Notes under the pieces: generated by a model | Seen by the model: only the letters and a program-made list of their open reading frames with translations | What the model was told of the DNA's origin: nothing | The model's database searches: none | Origin: Ensifer adhaerens | GTDB taxonomy: Bacteria > Pseudomonadota > Alphaproteobacteria > Rhizobiales > Rhizobiaceae | Direction of reading: 5' to 3' | Length of the DNA stretch: 64,000 nucleotides | Assembly: GCF_002007205.1 (NCBI RefSeq) | Contig: NZ_LAZS01000001.1 | Coordinates: forward strand, 124,001-188,000 | Made by a program: the position numbers and the translations under genes | Shown: positions 29,734 to 39,850 of the stretch, one piece after another | Layout: every line of letters begins with the position of its first letter | Position numbering within the stretch: the stretch's first letter is position 1

Positions 29734-32142
29734 CTAGCCGAGATAGGTTCGCGCGAGCAGATCGGACAGGCTTTCGAGATCCCGCTCCAACCGGTCGTAG
29801 ACGTCGAGGTTCATCGCTTCCGGGGTCATCACCGCGAGCCCCGAATGCAGGCGCATCGCCTCGCGGTAGAAGGGGGACATCTGGCCGTTGACGAGCGCGT
29901 TCGGCAGCAGTTCCACCTCGGTCTTGATCTCGTTCACCTGATAGAGCACCGAGCGCGGATTGAGGGCGTCGAGCGCCAAAAGGTCGGTGACGGTCAAGGC
30001 GGCAGTGCTGACATTGTAGCGTCTGCGGTGGGTCATGACGCTGTCGCCGATTTCAAGCAGCATGTCATAGGCGCCATCGGGCGCATCCGGCCCCGACATG
30101 TGGCCGAGCAGCCGCGTCATGTGCAGCCCGCGCTCGATGTAACGGCCGATCGAAAGGAAGCGCCAGCCGGTGAAGCGGTACATGTTTTCATGCACCAGAC
30201 CGGCAAAGCCGGCGAGCTTGCGCAGGAGCACGGTGATCGCCCGGGTCGCGTCGTCGCCGGCCTGCACCGTCGCGTGGAACTTACGCGCCGTCTGCGACAG
30301 GTCGTTGAGCGCCAGCCAGCCGTCCGGCGAGAACCGGTCGCGGATGTTGCCGGCGCTGAAAAGGGCGCTTGCGATATTGGCAAGCAGGCTGTCGGGTACC
30401 GGCTGGCGCGCATCGATGTCGAGGGCGGAGAGATAGTCGCTGACATCCTTCAAGAGCGGCAGGTCCGGATCCGCCGTTTCGGCGAACCGGCCATGCCAGG
30501 CGCGCAGGATGCGCAACGCCCCTTCGGCGCGCTCGATGTAGCGGCCGAGCCAGAAGAGATTGTCGGCAGCCCGGCTCGGCAGGCTTCCCGGCATGTTGCG
30601 GGTGAAGCTCTCCTCGGCCGGAAGCAGCGTCGTGCGCTCGACCGGCCGGTCGCTGACGATCCAGACGTCGGCGGCGGTGCCGCCGGCCTGCATCGCGATC
30701 GCGGCGACGTCGTCGCCGGAGCCGATGCGGGCGAAGCCGCCCGGCATGATCTGCCAGCCGTCGCGGCTGCGTGCCGCGAAAACGCGCAGGCTCATCGGCC
30801 GCGGGGCCAACCGGCCGTGCACCCAGGCCGGCGTGGTCGAAAGGGTCACCACCTCCTGGCCGACGAGCTTGCCGCCCTCGGCGTCGAGCCAGCCGGCGAT
30901 CGAAGCCTTCGCTTCGTCGTCGAGCGTTGCTCCGAGCACGGACTGGCCGTTGTCGTCGAAGAAGGGGCGCGTCGCATTTGCCGGGCCGATGACCATGCGC
31001 TCGATGTTGGCGGCGACCTGCTGGCGCTCGGCACTCTGGCCGCACCACCAGGTGGCGATCGAGGGCAGCTTCTGCTCCTCGCCGAGCAGATGACGGCAGA
31101 TCGCCGGCATGAAGGCGAGGAAGGCGCGGGTTTCGACGATGCCGGAGCCGAGCGCATTGACGATCGAAACGGAACCGGCGCGCAGCGCCTCGACGATGCC
31201 GGGCGTGCCGATGTGCGAGGACTGGTTGAGCTCCAGCGGATCGGCAAAGGCGGCGTCGAGGCGGCGCCAGAGCACGCCGATCGGCTTGAGGCCGGCGACG
31301 GTGCGCACCATCACGCGGCCGCCGACAACGGTGAGGTCCTCGCCTTCGAGCAGCATGAAGCCCAGATAGCGGGCGATGTAGGCGTGCTCGAAATAGGTCT
31401 CGTTGGCGATGCCGGGCGACAGAACGGCGATGCGGTCGTCCGGATGCAGCCTGCGGCTCTGCAGCGTGTCGCGGAACTCGCCGAAGAAGCCGGCCAGCCG
31501 GTGGACGTGGCTTTCGGCATAGAGATTGGAAAAGGCGCGGGTGGTCGCGACCCGGTTTTCCAGCGCGAAGCCGGCGCCTGAGGGCGCCTCCGTGCGGTCG
31601 GACAGGACCCACCAGTTGCCGTCAGGACCGCGGCCGATCTCGAAGGAGACGAAATGCAGGAAATGGCCGTCGGCCGGCTTTACGCCGACGAGCGGGCGCA
31701 GGAACTCCGGATTGGAGGCGACGAGGGCCGGCGGCAGCAGTCCCTCCTCAACCAGTCGGTTCTCGCCGTAGATGTCGGCGACCACCTTTTCCAGAAGCTC
31801 GGCGCGCTGCACGAGCCCTTGAGAGACGTGAGCCCATTCCCTTTCGTCGATCAGCACCGGGATATGGGAGAGCGGCCAGCTTCGCTCGGAACTCTCCTTG
31901 GCGCCGTACACCCGATAGAAGACGCCGGCGTCGCGCAGATAGCGATCAGCGCGCGCAAAACGGTTGGCAAGCTCGGTCTCGTCGAGCCGCCCGAGTGTTG
32001 CAAGCAGCCGTTGCCAGACCGGGCGGACATTGCCCTCCTGGTCGAGCATTTCGTCGGCAATGCCCGGTAGGGCACGGTAGCCGAAGACGGGATCGTCGTC
32101 GGTGCCCGGATGGTTCGCGGCCGCTGTCTGCTTCTTCGGCAT
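29734..32142 (-). CDS. Circularly permuted ATP-grasp protein fused to alpha-E domain
   Basis: 802 residues. The N-terminal half (about 70-470) is the circularly permuted type-2 ATP-grasp domain (old DUF404/DUF407) with the pattern FVSFEIGRGPDGNWWVLSDRTEAPSGAGFALENR, SPGIANETYFEHAYIARYLGF and GVLWRRLDAAFADPLEL. The C-terminal half (about 500-795) is the alpha-E domain (old DUF403) with repeated GRYIER motifs at LFWLGRYIERAEGALR and FLSIGRYIERGLHMTRLLGHM. ATP-grasp enzymes join carboxylates to amines through acyl-phosphates, so this is a predicted peptide or amide ligase. It is directly abutted by the DUF2126 gene upstream (no gap) and a transglutaminase downstream (2 bases), which implies one pathway. 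Fusion of the two halves in one chain is common in this family. Substrate unknown. Confidence 0.9.
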   Translation of the reverse strand: MPKKQTAAANHPGTDDDPVFGYRALPGIADEMLDQEGNVRPVWQRLLATLGRLDETELANRFARADRYLRDAGVFYRVYGAKESSERSWPLSHIPVLIDEREWAHVSQGLVQRAELLEKVVADIYGENRLVEEGLLPPALVASNPEFLRPLVGVKPADGHFLHFVSFEIGRGPDGNWWVLSDRTEAPSGAGFALENRVATTRAFSNLYAESHVHRLAGFFGEFRDTLQSRRLHPDDRIAVLSPGIANETYFEHAYIARYLGFMLLEGEDLTVVGGRVMVRTVAGLKPIGVLWRRLDAAFADPLELNQSSHIGTPGIVEALRAGSVSIVNALGSGIVETRAFLAFMPAICRHLLGEEQKLPSIATWWCGQSAERQQVAANIERMVIGPANATRPFFDDNGQSVLGATLDDEAKASIAGWLDAEGGKLVGQEVVTLSTTPAWVHGRLAPRPMSLRVFAARSRDGWQIMPGGFARIGSGDDVAAIAMQAGGTAADVWIVSDRPVERTTLLPAEESFTRNMPGSLPSRAADNLFWLGRYIERAEGALRILRAWHGRFAETADPDLPLLKDVSDYLSALDIDARQPVPDSLLANIASALFSAGNIRDRFSPDGWLALNDLSQTARKFHATVQAGDDATRAITVLLRKLAGFAGLVHENMYRFTGWRFLSIGRYIERGLHMTRLLGHMSGPDAPDGAYDMLLEIGDSVMTHRRRYNVSTAALTVTDLLALDALNPRSVLYQVNEIKTEVELLPNALVNGQMSPFYREAMRLHSGLAVMTPEAMNLDVYDRLERDLESLSDLLARTYLG

Positions 32143-35100
32143 TTACGCTCCTGGCGGACGCCTGAGATCAAGCGTCATCGGGAATTCCATCGAAGGGCTT
32201 TCCGGGCGAAGCGGGTAACTGCCGGGCGTATGGCCCCAGGGTTCGAACCGCGCCAGTCGCCGCGCCTCGGCCTCGTTGCCGTTGACCGGAAACGTGTCGT
32301 AGCTGCGCCCACCCGGATGGGCGACATGGTAGACGCATCCGCCAATCGCCCGATTCGACCATGTATCATAGATATCGAATGTAAGGGGAGTGTTGACCGG
32401 CAGGACCGGATGCAGGCCCGAAGCCGGCTGCCAGGCCTTGTAGCGTACGCCGGCAACCGCCGCGCCGTTCGAGCCGGTGCGTGTCAGAGGCACAGGCCGG
32501 CCGCTGCAGGCGACCGTAAAACGCTCGGGATTGGCGGTATCGAGCTTGACCTGCAGGCGTTCGACCGAGCTGTCGACATGGCGCACGGTGCCGCCGATCG
32601 CGCCCTGTTCGCCCATCACGTGCCAGGGTTCGAGCGCCTGGCGGATTTCGAGCCTTGCCCCTTCGTATTCCACCTCGCCGCAGAAGGGGAAGCGGAACTC
32701 GAGCTGCGCCTCGAACCATTCGGGCTTCAGATCGAAGCCGTGGGCTCTGAGATCGGCGAGCACTTCGAGAAAATCCTGCCAGACATGGTGCGGCAACATG
32801 AAACGGTCATGCAGTGCCGTGCCCCAGCGCACGAAGCAGCCATCCACAGGGTGTTTCCAGAAGCGGGCGATGAGGGCGCGCACCAGCAATTGCTGGGCAA
32901 GCGACATGCGGGCGTTGGGCGGCATCTCGAAACCGCGGAACTCGACCAGGCCGAGGCGACCGGTGGGCCCGTCAGGCGAGAACAGCTTGTCGATGCAGAT
33001 CTCCGCCCGGTGGGTGTTGCCGGTGACGTCGACGAGCAGGTTGCGGAACAATCGGTCGACCAGCCAGGGCAGGGGCGGTGGCGTCGCTGAACCGGGCATC
33101 GGCACCTGGGCGAGCGCGATTTCAAGCTCATAGAGCTGATCGTGCCGGGCCTCGTCGATCCGCGGCGCCTGCGAGGTCGGGCCGATGAACAGGCCGGAGA
33201 ACAGGTAGGAGAGCGAGGGATGCCGCTGCCAATGCAGCACCATGCTTTTCAGCAGATCCGGGCGGCGCAGGAATGGGCTGTCATTGGGATTGGCGCCGCC
33301 GACGACCACATGGTTGCCGCCGCCGGTGCCCGTGTGGCGCCCGTCGATCATGAACTTGTCGGCACCGAGCCGGCTCTGCCGCGCTTCCTCATAAACCGCG
33401 GTGGTGATGTCGACGCAGTCGCGCCAATGGGCGGCCGGGTGGATGTTGACCTCGATCACGCCCGGATCGGGTGCCACGCGAATGACGTTGATGCGCTCAT
33501 CCTGCGGCGGCGCATAGCCCTCGATATGGACGGGCAGGCCAAGAGCGGCTGCGGCCCGTTCCGCGGACGCGATCAGGTCGAGATACTCCTCGATGCTGGC
33601 CAGCGGCGGCATGAAGACGCAGAGCCGGCCGTCGCGCGGTTCGACACTGATGGCGGTGCGCACAAGGCCGGCGATCTCGTCGCGCGCCACCGGCAGCGGC
33701 GTCTCCGGCATTTCCGCGGCTTGAAAGCGGGAGTGCTGTGGGCGGGCGCTGCTTTCGGCAAAATCAGGCAGGTCGTCCCGCAGGACGGTCGGATCGACCG
33801 GGTGGATATAGGGATAGGCAGAGGGCGCGACATAGGGCAAGGCGCCGAGCGGCAGGCGATAGCCGACGGGGCTGTCACCGGGAACGAGGAAAATGCGGCC
33901 GCGGCGCGTCTGCCACTTCTCGCTCATCCACTGCACACCGCTGGCTCGCGCGTTCCAGGCCTGCACCGGCAGCACGTAGCCGGTCGGCGTCGTCAGGCCA
34001 CGCTCGAAGACGCGGGCCATGCGGCTGCGCTCCTCGGGATCCTTGAGCTTGGAGTTGGAAGGATCGACGTTGTCGGGGAGGTTTGCCTCCTTCAGCAGCC
34101 AGTCGGCGGGGTCTTCAAAGGCCGGTAGGACCATTTCGGTCGACAGGTCCAATTCGCCTGCCATCAGATGCAACAGGCTTTCGGCATCCTTCTCGGTGAC
34201 GTCATGCTGGCCTGTCTCATCGGCGATCAGGTCGGGGCGGCGCCAGATCGGCACGCCGTCCTTGCGCCAGTAGAGCGAGAAGGTCCATCGCGGCAGGCTT
34301 TCGCCGGGATACCATTTGCCCTGGCCGTAATGGAGGAAGCCGCCGGGGGCGAAACGTTCGCGCAGGCGGCGGATCAGCGCATCCGCCTTCTCGCGCTTGG
34401 TCGGGCCGACGGCGGCGGTGTTCCACTCCTCCGATTCGAAGTCGTCGATGGAAACGAAAGTCGGCTCGCCGCCCATCGTCAGGCGGATGTCGTTCTCTTG
34501 GAGCACCCGGTCGACCTTCTCACCGAGCGCGTTCAGCCCATCCCAGCTTTCGTCGGAGAAGGGCTTGGTAATGCGCGGATGCTCGGCGACGCGCCTCACC
34601 TTCATGTCGAAGGCGAAATCGGTGCGGGTCTCGGGATCACCGAAGTAGCCGCCGGAGATCGGGGCGGCATTGCGGTAATGGGGCGTCGCGGCAAGCGGAA
34701 TGTGGCTCTCGCCGGTCAGGAGGCCCGAGGTCGGGTCGAGCCCGACCCAGCCGGCGCCCGGCAGGTAGACTTCGGCCCAGGCATGCAGGTCGGTGAAGTC
34801 GTGGTCGGTGCCGGAGGGGCCGTCGAGCGCCTTGAGGTCTGGCGTCAGCTGGATGAGATAACCGGAGACGAAACGGGCGGCGAAACCGAGATTGCGCAGG
34901 ATCTGGACGAGCAGCCAGCTTGAATCACGGCAGGAGCCGCGGGCCGACGTCAGCGTGTCCTCCGGCGTCTGCACGCCGGGCTCCATGCGGATGACGTAGC
35001 CGACCTCATGCTGCAGGCGTGCGTTCAGCCCGACGACCATATCGATCGTGCGCTGCCGCGAGCGATCGACCGTCGCCAGGAAAGCTGAAAGTGCCGGTCC

Positions 35101-35469
35101 CATCGGCTCGGGCGTCATGTAAATCTTCAGATCGTCACTGAGGTCTTCGGGATAGGTGAAAGGCCAGTGCTCGGCCTCCTCTTCGACGAAGAAGTCGAAC
35201 GGGTTGTAGACCGTCATGTCGGCGACGAGATCGACTTCGACCTTCAGCTCGCTCACCGGATCGGGAAAGACGAAGCGGGCAAGGTAGTTGCCGTAGGGAT
35301 CCTGCTGCAGGTTGACGAAATGGTTGCCCGGAGAAACTTTCAGCGAATGGCTGATGACCTTAGTCTTTGAATGGGCCGCCGGTTTCAGCCGGATGATCTG
35401 CGGCGACAGCCTGATCGGGCGGTCATAGGTATAGTGGGTCAGGTGATAAATGCTGGCCTTGATCGACAT
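32143..35469 (-). CDS. DUF2126 transglutaminase-amidoligase-like large protein
   Basis: 1108 residues. The N-terminal transglutaminase part (about 1-290) has the beta domain [23 protein letters not shown], then [26 protein letters not shown] (catalytic Cys near 180), [15 protein letters not shown] (His) and GLDPTSGLL (Asp). The rest (about 310-1108) is the DUF2126 region, with [45 protein letters not shown] and [17 protein letters not shown], a part that has been compared to glutamine-synthetase/GCS2-like amidoligases. ATG at 35469 gives the family N-terminus; the frame stays open to 36069 but overlaps the aldo/keto reductase gene. It is first in a three-gene operon. A peptide-modifying or peptide-making role is inferred. 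Confidence 0.9.
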   Translation of the reverse strand: MSIKASIYHLTHYTYDRPIRLSPQIIRLKPAAHSKTKVISHSLKVSPGNHFVNLQQDPYGNYLARFVFPDPVSELKVEVDLVADMTVYNPFDFFVEEEAEHWPFTYPEDLSDDLKIYMTPEPMGPALSAFLATVDRSRQRTIDMVVGLNARLQHEVGYVIRMEPGVQTPEDTLTSARGSCRDSSWLLVQILRNLGFAARFVSGYLIQLTPDLKALDGPSGTDHDFTDLHAWAEVYLPGAGWVGLDPTSGLLTGESHIPLAATPHYRNAAPISGGYFGDPETRTDFAFDMKVRRVAEHPRITKPFSDESWDGLNALGEKVDRVLQENDIRLTMGGEPTFVSIDDFESEEWNTAAVGPTKREKADALIRRLRERFAPGGFLHYGQGKWYPGESLPRWTFSLYWRKDGVPIWRRPDLIADETGQHDVTEKDAESLLHLMAGELDLSTEMVLPAFEDPADWLLKEANLPDNVDPSNSKLKDPEERSRMARVFERGLTTPTGYVLPVQAWNARASGVQWMSEKWQTRRGRIFLVPGDSPVGYRLPLGALPYVAPSAYPYIHPVDPTVLRDDLPDFAESSARPQHSRFQAAEMPETPLPVARDEIAGLVRTAISVEPRDGRLCVFMPPLASIEEYLDLIASAERAAAALGLPVHIEGYAPPQDERINVIRVAPDPGVIEVNIHPAAHWRDCVDITTAVYEEARQSRLGADKFMIDGRHTGTGGGNHVVVGGANPNDSPFLRRPDLLKSMVLHWQRHPSLSYLFSGLFIGPTSQAPRIDEARHDQLYELEIALAQVPMPGSATPPPLPWLVDRLFRNLLVDVTGNTHRAEICIDKLFSPDGPTGRLGLVEFRGFEMPPNARMSLAQQLLVRALIARFWKHPVDGCFVRWGTALHDRFMLPHHVWQDFLEVLADLRAHGFDLKPEWFEAQLEFRFPFCGEVEYEGARLEIRQALEPWHVMGEQGAIGGTVRHVDSSVERLQVKLDTANPERFTVACSGRPVPLTRTGSNGAAVAGVRYKAWQPASGLHPVLPVNTPLTFDIYDTWSNRAIGGCVYHVAHPGGRSYDTFPVNGNEAEARRLARFEPWGHTPGSYPLRPESPSMEFPMTLDLRRPPGA

Positions 35470-35635
35470 GCCGGATTTGGTCCCCTTCGTGGCGGGTCTG
35501 ACGCCCTCCATCGCCACGAAGTTTGTGCAATGCAAATTGAGAATGCAAGCGCGAAAGCGCACGGGGAAAATCAAGGCTGCGCAAGGCTTTCGCACGCCCG
35601 AGCGGGCGTGCGACATGTGGGCCGTTTTCTGCCAG

Positions 35636-36670
35636 TCAAACGAGCGGCGGGTTGATCCGCGCGAAACCTTCCTGGCGGTAATAGGGGAAGTAGGGATAGG
35701 CCGGCGTCGTTTTGCTTGCCTCGTCGAGCCGGGCGATCTGCTCCGGCGACAGCGACCAGCCGACGGCACCGAGGTTCTGGCGAAGCTGCTCCTCGTTGCG
35801 GGCGCCGATGATGACGCTCGAGACTGTCGGGCGCTGCAGCAGCCAGTTGATGGCGATCTGCGGGATCGTCCTGCCGGTTTCTTCGGCGAGCTGATCGAGC
35901 ACGTCGACGACGTCGTAGAGTTTCTCGTCATCGACCGGCGGGCCGAAGACCGCCGTGTCGTGCAGGCGGCTGCCTTCGGGCCACGGCTTGCCGCGCCGGA
36001 TCTTGCCGGTGAGACGCCCCCAGCCGAGCGGGCTCCAGACCAGCGCGCCGACGCCCTGGTCGGCGCCAAGCGGCATCAGTTCCCATTCGTAGTCTCGGCC
36101 GACGAGCGAATAATAGACCTGGTGGGCGACATGGCGCACGAGGCCGTGCCTTTCCGAGACCGCCAGCGACTTCATCAGTTGCCAGCCGGCGAAGTTGGAT
36201 GCGCCGACGTAGCGCAGCTTGCCGGCGGCAACGAGATCGTCGAGGGTCGAAAGAGTTTCCTCGACCGGCGTTCCGGCGTCGAAGGCGTGCAACTGCAGCA
36301 GGTCGATGTAGTCGGTCCCGAGCCGCTTCAGGGCATCCTCGACGCCCTTGACGAGACGGGTGCGCGAGGTGCCGGCGTCATTCGGCCCGTCGCCCATCGG
36401 CAGGGCGATCTTGGTCGAAATGAGCACGGCATCACGCCGTCCCTTGATCGCTGCACCGAGCACGCTCTCGGACGCGCCGTCGGAATAGACGTCGGCCGTG
36501 TCGAAGAGATTGACGCCAGCTTCGAGCGAGATGTCGATCAGCCGCCGCGCCTCGGCCTCATCGCTGTTGCCCCAGGCACTGAAAAGCGGCCCCTTGCCGC
36601 CGAAGGTGCCGGCACCGAAACTCAAGGCCGGTACCTTCAGTCCGGATGATCCAAGCCGTCTGTATTCCAT
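35636..36670 (-). CDS. Aldo/keto reductase
   Basis: 344 residues, NADPH-dependent (alpha/beta)8 oxidoreductase. It starts [25 protein letters not shown]; the catalytic tetrad is visible as Asp and Tyr in [12 protein letters not shown] (near 52 and 57), Lys in LISTKIALP (near 84) and His in DLLQLHAFD (near 124); the C-terminus has [15 protein letters not shown] for NADPH binding. The physiological substrate cannot be read. It is divergent from a LysR regulator 132 bases away, which probably controls it. Confidence 0.9.
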   Translation of the reverse strand: MEYRRLGSSGLKVPALSFGAGTFGGKGPLFSAWGNSDEAEARRLIDISLEAGVNLFDTADVYSDGASESVLGAAIKGRRDAVLISTKIALPMGDGPNDAGTSRTRLVKGVEDALKRLGTDYIDLLQLHAFDAGTPVEETLSTLDDLVAAGKLRYVGASNFAGWQLMKSLAVSERHGLVRHVAHQVYYSLVGRDYEWELMPLGADQGVGALVWSPLGWGRLTGKIRRGKPWPEGSRLHDTAVFGPPVDDEKLYDVVDVLDQLAEETGRTIPQIAINWLLQRPTVSSVIIGARNEEQLRQNLGAVGWSLSPEQIARLDEASKTTPAYPYFPYYRQEGFARINPPLV

Positions 36671-36802
36671 GTGGTCAAACTCCTCGTTGGTTTTGTCCTT
36701 GCGAGACCGGACGTCGGTCATTCGCCGATGAGGAGAAGGTGGTATCGCGACCATTTGCGATGTAGACCGGATGAAAGAACATCATTTGTGAGTTGAAGTT
36801 AC

Positions 36803-37714
36803 ATGTCGCGACTGCCCATCAATCGTTCGGGGGAAATGGCGGTCTTTGCCAAGGTGGTGGAACTCGGCGGTTTCTCCGCCGCGGCGACGGCCTTCTGCAT
36901 GTCGCCCTCGGCCGTCAGCAAACTCGTCCAGAGGCTGGAGGAAAGGCTCGGGGTCCGGCTCGTCAACCGGTCGACACGCCGGCTGCAGATGACGGCGGAA
37001 GGCTGTGCCTTCTACGAGCGGGTGGTGCGCATCCTTGCCGACATCAACGAGGCGGAGCGCGAGGCGGGATCAGGCGAAACGCCCGAGGGGCGCGTGCGCC
37101 TGAACGTCAGCGCTTCCTATGCGACGCATGTGCTGATGCCGGTCCTGCCGGAGTTTCTCTCGGCTTTTCCGTCGGTCTCGCTCGATATCCTGCAGACCGA
37201 CGCCGTGGTCGATCTGATGACGGAGCGGGCCGACATCGCCGTGCGCGCCGGCCCGCTGAAATCTTCGAGCCTGATTGCGCGCAAGCTCGGCAGCACGTCG
37301 ATGACGATCGTCGGCGCGCCGTCCTATCTCGAACGGTTCGGCGCGCCCGACAGCGTCGGTGACCTCGAAGCGATGAACAGGCTGAGCCACAGCTATGCGC
37401 GTTCGGTCGATGGCTGGCCGCTGATGTCGAATGGAGAGCCGGTTACGGTGGCGCCGACGGAAAAGGTCCGCGTGAGCGACGGCGAGGGCTTGCGCCAGCT
37501 TGCGCTCGCCGGTGTGGGCCTGGCGCGGCTGCCGACGTTTACGGTGAAGGAAGATATCGCTTGCGGCCGGCTGGTGGCGGTTGCCGAGCACATGAACCCG
37601 GGCGACACCGAATCCTTCCATGCGGTGTTTCATGGGCAGGGCGGCGCGCTGCCGGCGCGCGTACGGGTGGTGCTCGATTTCCTGGCTACGCGCGCGCGGA
37701 TTTCATCGCCGTGA
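36803..37714 (+). CDS. LysR-family transcriptional regulator
   Basis: 303 residues. N-terminal winged helix-turn-helix FAKVVELGGFSAAATAFCMSPSAVSKLVQRLEERLGVRLVNRSTRRL (about 14-60), then an effector-binding domain starting RVRLNVSASYATHVLMPVLPEFL. It lies divergent from the aldo/keto reductase, the usual LysR arrangement. The last 29 bases overlap the end of the convergent GGDEF gene. Inducer unknown. Confidence 0.92.
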   Translation: MSRLPINRSGEMAVFAKVVELGGFSAAATAFCMSPSAVSKLVQRLEERLGVRLVNRSTRRLQMTAEGCAFYERVVRILADINEAEREAGSGETPEGRVRLNVSASYATHVLMPVLPEFLSAFPSVSLDILQTDAVVDLMTERADIAVRAGPLKSSSLIARKLGSTSMTIVGAPSYLERFGAPDSVGDLEAMNRLSHSYARSVDGWPLMSNGEPVTVAPTEKVRVSDGEGLRQLALAGVGLARLPTFTVKEDIACGRLVAVAEHMNPGDTESFHAVFHGQGGALPARVRVVLDFLATRARISSP

Positions 37715-39503
37715 AAGGTGCGCCGATCGCTTCGTCCGGCTGGCCGCAGACGCGGTTGCGACCTTCCGACTTGGCGCGATAGAGTTCCGTGTCGGCAAGT
37801 TCGATCAGGTGCTTCCAGCCACCGTTCGCGCTGCGCCCCTCCGCCACGCCAAAGCTGGCGGTGACGTTCAGCTCCTGCCCATCGGCAAGGACGATCGGTT
37901 CGCGTGCGAGGCTGATCCTGATCCGTTCCGCAAGGGCAAGGGCGGACTCGATGCTGTCGCCGGGCGTGATCACGGCAAATTCCTCGCCGCCGAAGCGGGC
38001 GACGAGATCGGAGTTGCGCACGGAGTTGCGGATGATGCGGGCGGTTTCCTGAAGAACGATGTCGCCGATCAGATGGCCATGGGTATCGTTGATCTGCTTG
38101 AAATGGTCGATGTCCATCAGGATCAGACAGGCGTCCTGATCCTTGCCGGACGCCTCTTCCGCACCGCCGATGAGCTCCAATGCGCGGCGGTTGAGCAGGC
38201 CGGTCAACTCGTCCGTTTCCGCCTGGCGTTCGAGATGCTGCATCAGCAGCGTGCGCTCGTCGAGGCGCAGGCGCAGAATGTCGATCGCGTCGAACAGCCG
38301 TCCCATTTCGCCTTCTCCGCCCTTGCCCTGGAGGCGCGTGATCGGGCGGTCGTTGGCAAGCTCGATGATGCTGTGGCGGGCGATCAGCAAGGGTTCGAAG
38401 ACCAGCGAGCGGGCACGTCGCATCAATATCAGCAGCACCAGGAAGAGTGAGAATGTCGCAAGGCTCGCGACCGCGAGCTTGATCGACGCCCGCGTCTTGT
38501 TGGCGGAGAGGCGTTCGACGGTCGAATCCATGAAGGCGCGACGCAGGTCCTCGAGCGGCTTCATTTTTGGAACGAAGAGGTCCGTCAACTGCTCGGCCGT
38601 CATCGGATAGGCGCCGGAGGTCTTACCCTCGGCGACGATGCCGTCGATGATCGCGAAGCCTTCGCCGAAGAACTCGCGGTCGATCTTGGCGAGGTCGCCG
38701 ATCTTCACCGGGTCGAGGCCGGGAAGGGCGCCCGGCTTGCCGACGATGGCCCAGACTTCCTGCAGCCTGCCGCGCGTGCGCTCGCTGTCGGCCAGGTTCT
38801 TCACCGCGAGCGGCTTGCCGACTGCGACGGGCGCCATGACGTGCGAGCCGAGCCGACCACCATCTTCACGCAGATTGGAAAGCATCTGGGCTGCAAGGGC
38901 AATGCCGGCAAGGTTCGGGTCCGTGTTTGTCAGACGCTGAACGTTCCAGTCGATCGCGGGGCGGAGCGCGTCGATCACGCCGAACATGGCTTCGATCGTC
39001 GCTTCGATTTCGGCCAGGTTTCGCTCTTCCGGCGGAAGGACCGCGATGCGATCGACTTCCGCACGGGCGAGCATCAGCCGGCGACGGACCTCGGCAAGGA
39101 TGGGCGAAAGCGCACCGGCCGGTTCGGAGCGGCTGGCATTGTCTATGTCGGCGGTGATCTGGGCGAGGGCTGCGTCGCTGCGGGCACGAAACTCGGCCAG
39201 GCGGGTCTCCACGGCCGATCCGGGCGCCACGCCGATGCCGAGCATGCCGTTGGAAGGGCCGCGTTCGGCCGAGAGATAGTTTGCGGCGTCGAGCACGCGG
39301 CAAAAGGCCGTGACCTCCGTCAGGTTGCGGCGCGCGATGACAAAATCGCTATAGGATGCGGCGATAATTTCGGTGGCAAGAATGCCCGTGCAGGCAACGA
39401 CGATGGCCACCAGCCATTGCAGCTTGCGTCGCAGGGCCTTGGCCGTGCGCGCTTCCCCAACGCCCTTTTGAGGGGACGCATAGCTGCTGCCCTTGTTGCT
39501 CAT
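37686..39503 (-). CDS. Membrane diguanylate cyclase with periplasmic NIT-like sensor
   Basis: 605 residues. Membrane helix at about 28-50, a periplasmic helical region of about 300 residues starting AANYLSAERGPSNGMLGIGVAPG (reminiscent of the nitrate/nitrite-sensing NIT helix pattern), a second helix at about 350-370, a HAMP-like linker, and a C-terminal GGDEF domain with intact GGEEF near residue 504 and ILMDIDHFKQINDTHGHLIGD upstream. It should therefore make cyclic di-GMP. No I-site RxxD is obvious just before GGEEF (the sequence there is NSDLVARF). The 3' end overlaps the convergent LysR gene by 29 bases. Confidence 0.9.
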   Translation of the reverse strand: MSNKGSSYASPQKGVGEARTAKALRRKLQWLVAIVVACTGILATEIIAASYSDFVIARRNLTEVTAFCRVLDAANYLSAERGPSNGMLGIGVAPGSAVETRLAEFRARSDAALAQITADIDNASRSEPAGALSPILAEVRRRLMLARAEVDRIAVLPPEERNLAEIEATIEAMFGVIDALRPAIDWNVQRLTNTDPNLAGIALAAQMLSNLREDGGRLGSHVMAPVAVGKPLAVKNLADSERTRGRLQEVWAIVGKPGALPGLDPVKIGDLAKIDREFFGEGFAIIDGIVAEGKTSGAYPMTAEQLTDLFVPKMKPLEDLRRAFMDSTVERLSANKTRASIKLAVASLATFSLFLVLLILMRRARSLVFEPLLIARHSIIELANDRPITRLQGKGGEGEMGRLFDAIDILRLRLDERTLLMQHLERQAETDELTGLLNRRALELIGGAEEASGKDQDACLILMDIDHFKQINDTHGHLIGDIVLQETARIIRNSVRNSDLVARFGGEEFAVITPGDSIESALALAERIRISLAREPIVLADGQELNVTASFGVAEGRSANGGWKHLIELADTELYRAKSEGRNRVCGQPDEAIGAPFTAMKSARA

Positions 39504-39850
39504 TTGCGCGAAGTTGCTCCACTCATGTCGCCGCTCGTCTGCTCGACAATCGCGACAAATTCTTGCCCCGGCAAGAAACCCACCCGAAATCAGTGTGCTT
39601 GCTGCCCCTGTTATCGTATAAGATGTTAAATAACCTTGAAATACCCTGAAATACTAGGGGTCAATCCGCAACCGAGGGATGCGCCCGGCGCACGGCAGGC
39701 CTCAGTTTTGGCCACCTCGGTGTTCGCTTTCCGGTCCATGATCGTAAAAAATCAGGCCCGTTTTCTTGCCGAAAGCGGGCCTGGACTTTGTCTGCTGTCA
39801 TTTTACTTCAGCAACTCTTCACGGCAACGTGATCTGTGCTGCCGCCCGGC
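39504..39850. other. Gap of 347 bases upstream of the diguanylate cyclase and downstream of the VOC gene
   Basis: Holds the cyclase promoter region (A/T-rich around 39610-39660) and the minus-strand terminator of the VOC gene at 39744-39782. I see no gene in it. Confidence 0.5.
39744..39782 (-). terminator. Terminator of the VOC gene
   Basis: Eight-base stem CAGGCCCG / CGGGCCTG with a long loop, followed on the minus strand by ATTTTTT. It lies about 70 bases past the stop of the VOC gene. Confidence 0.7.

Noticed and set aside
35470..36069. N-terminal extension of the DUF2126 gene
   Set aside because: Overlaps the aldo/keto reductase coding region and the residues are low-complexity Arg/Ser-rich. 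The family starts at the ATG at 35469.
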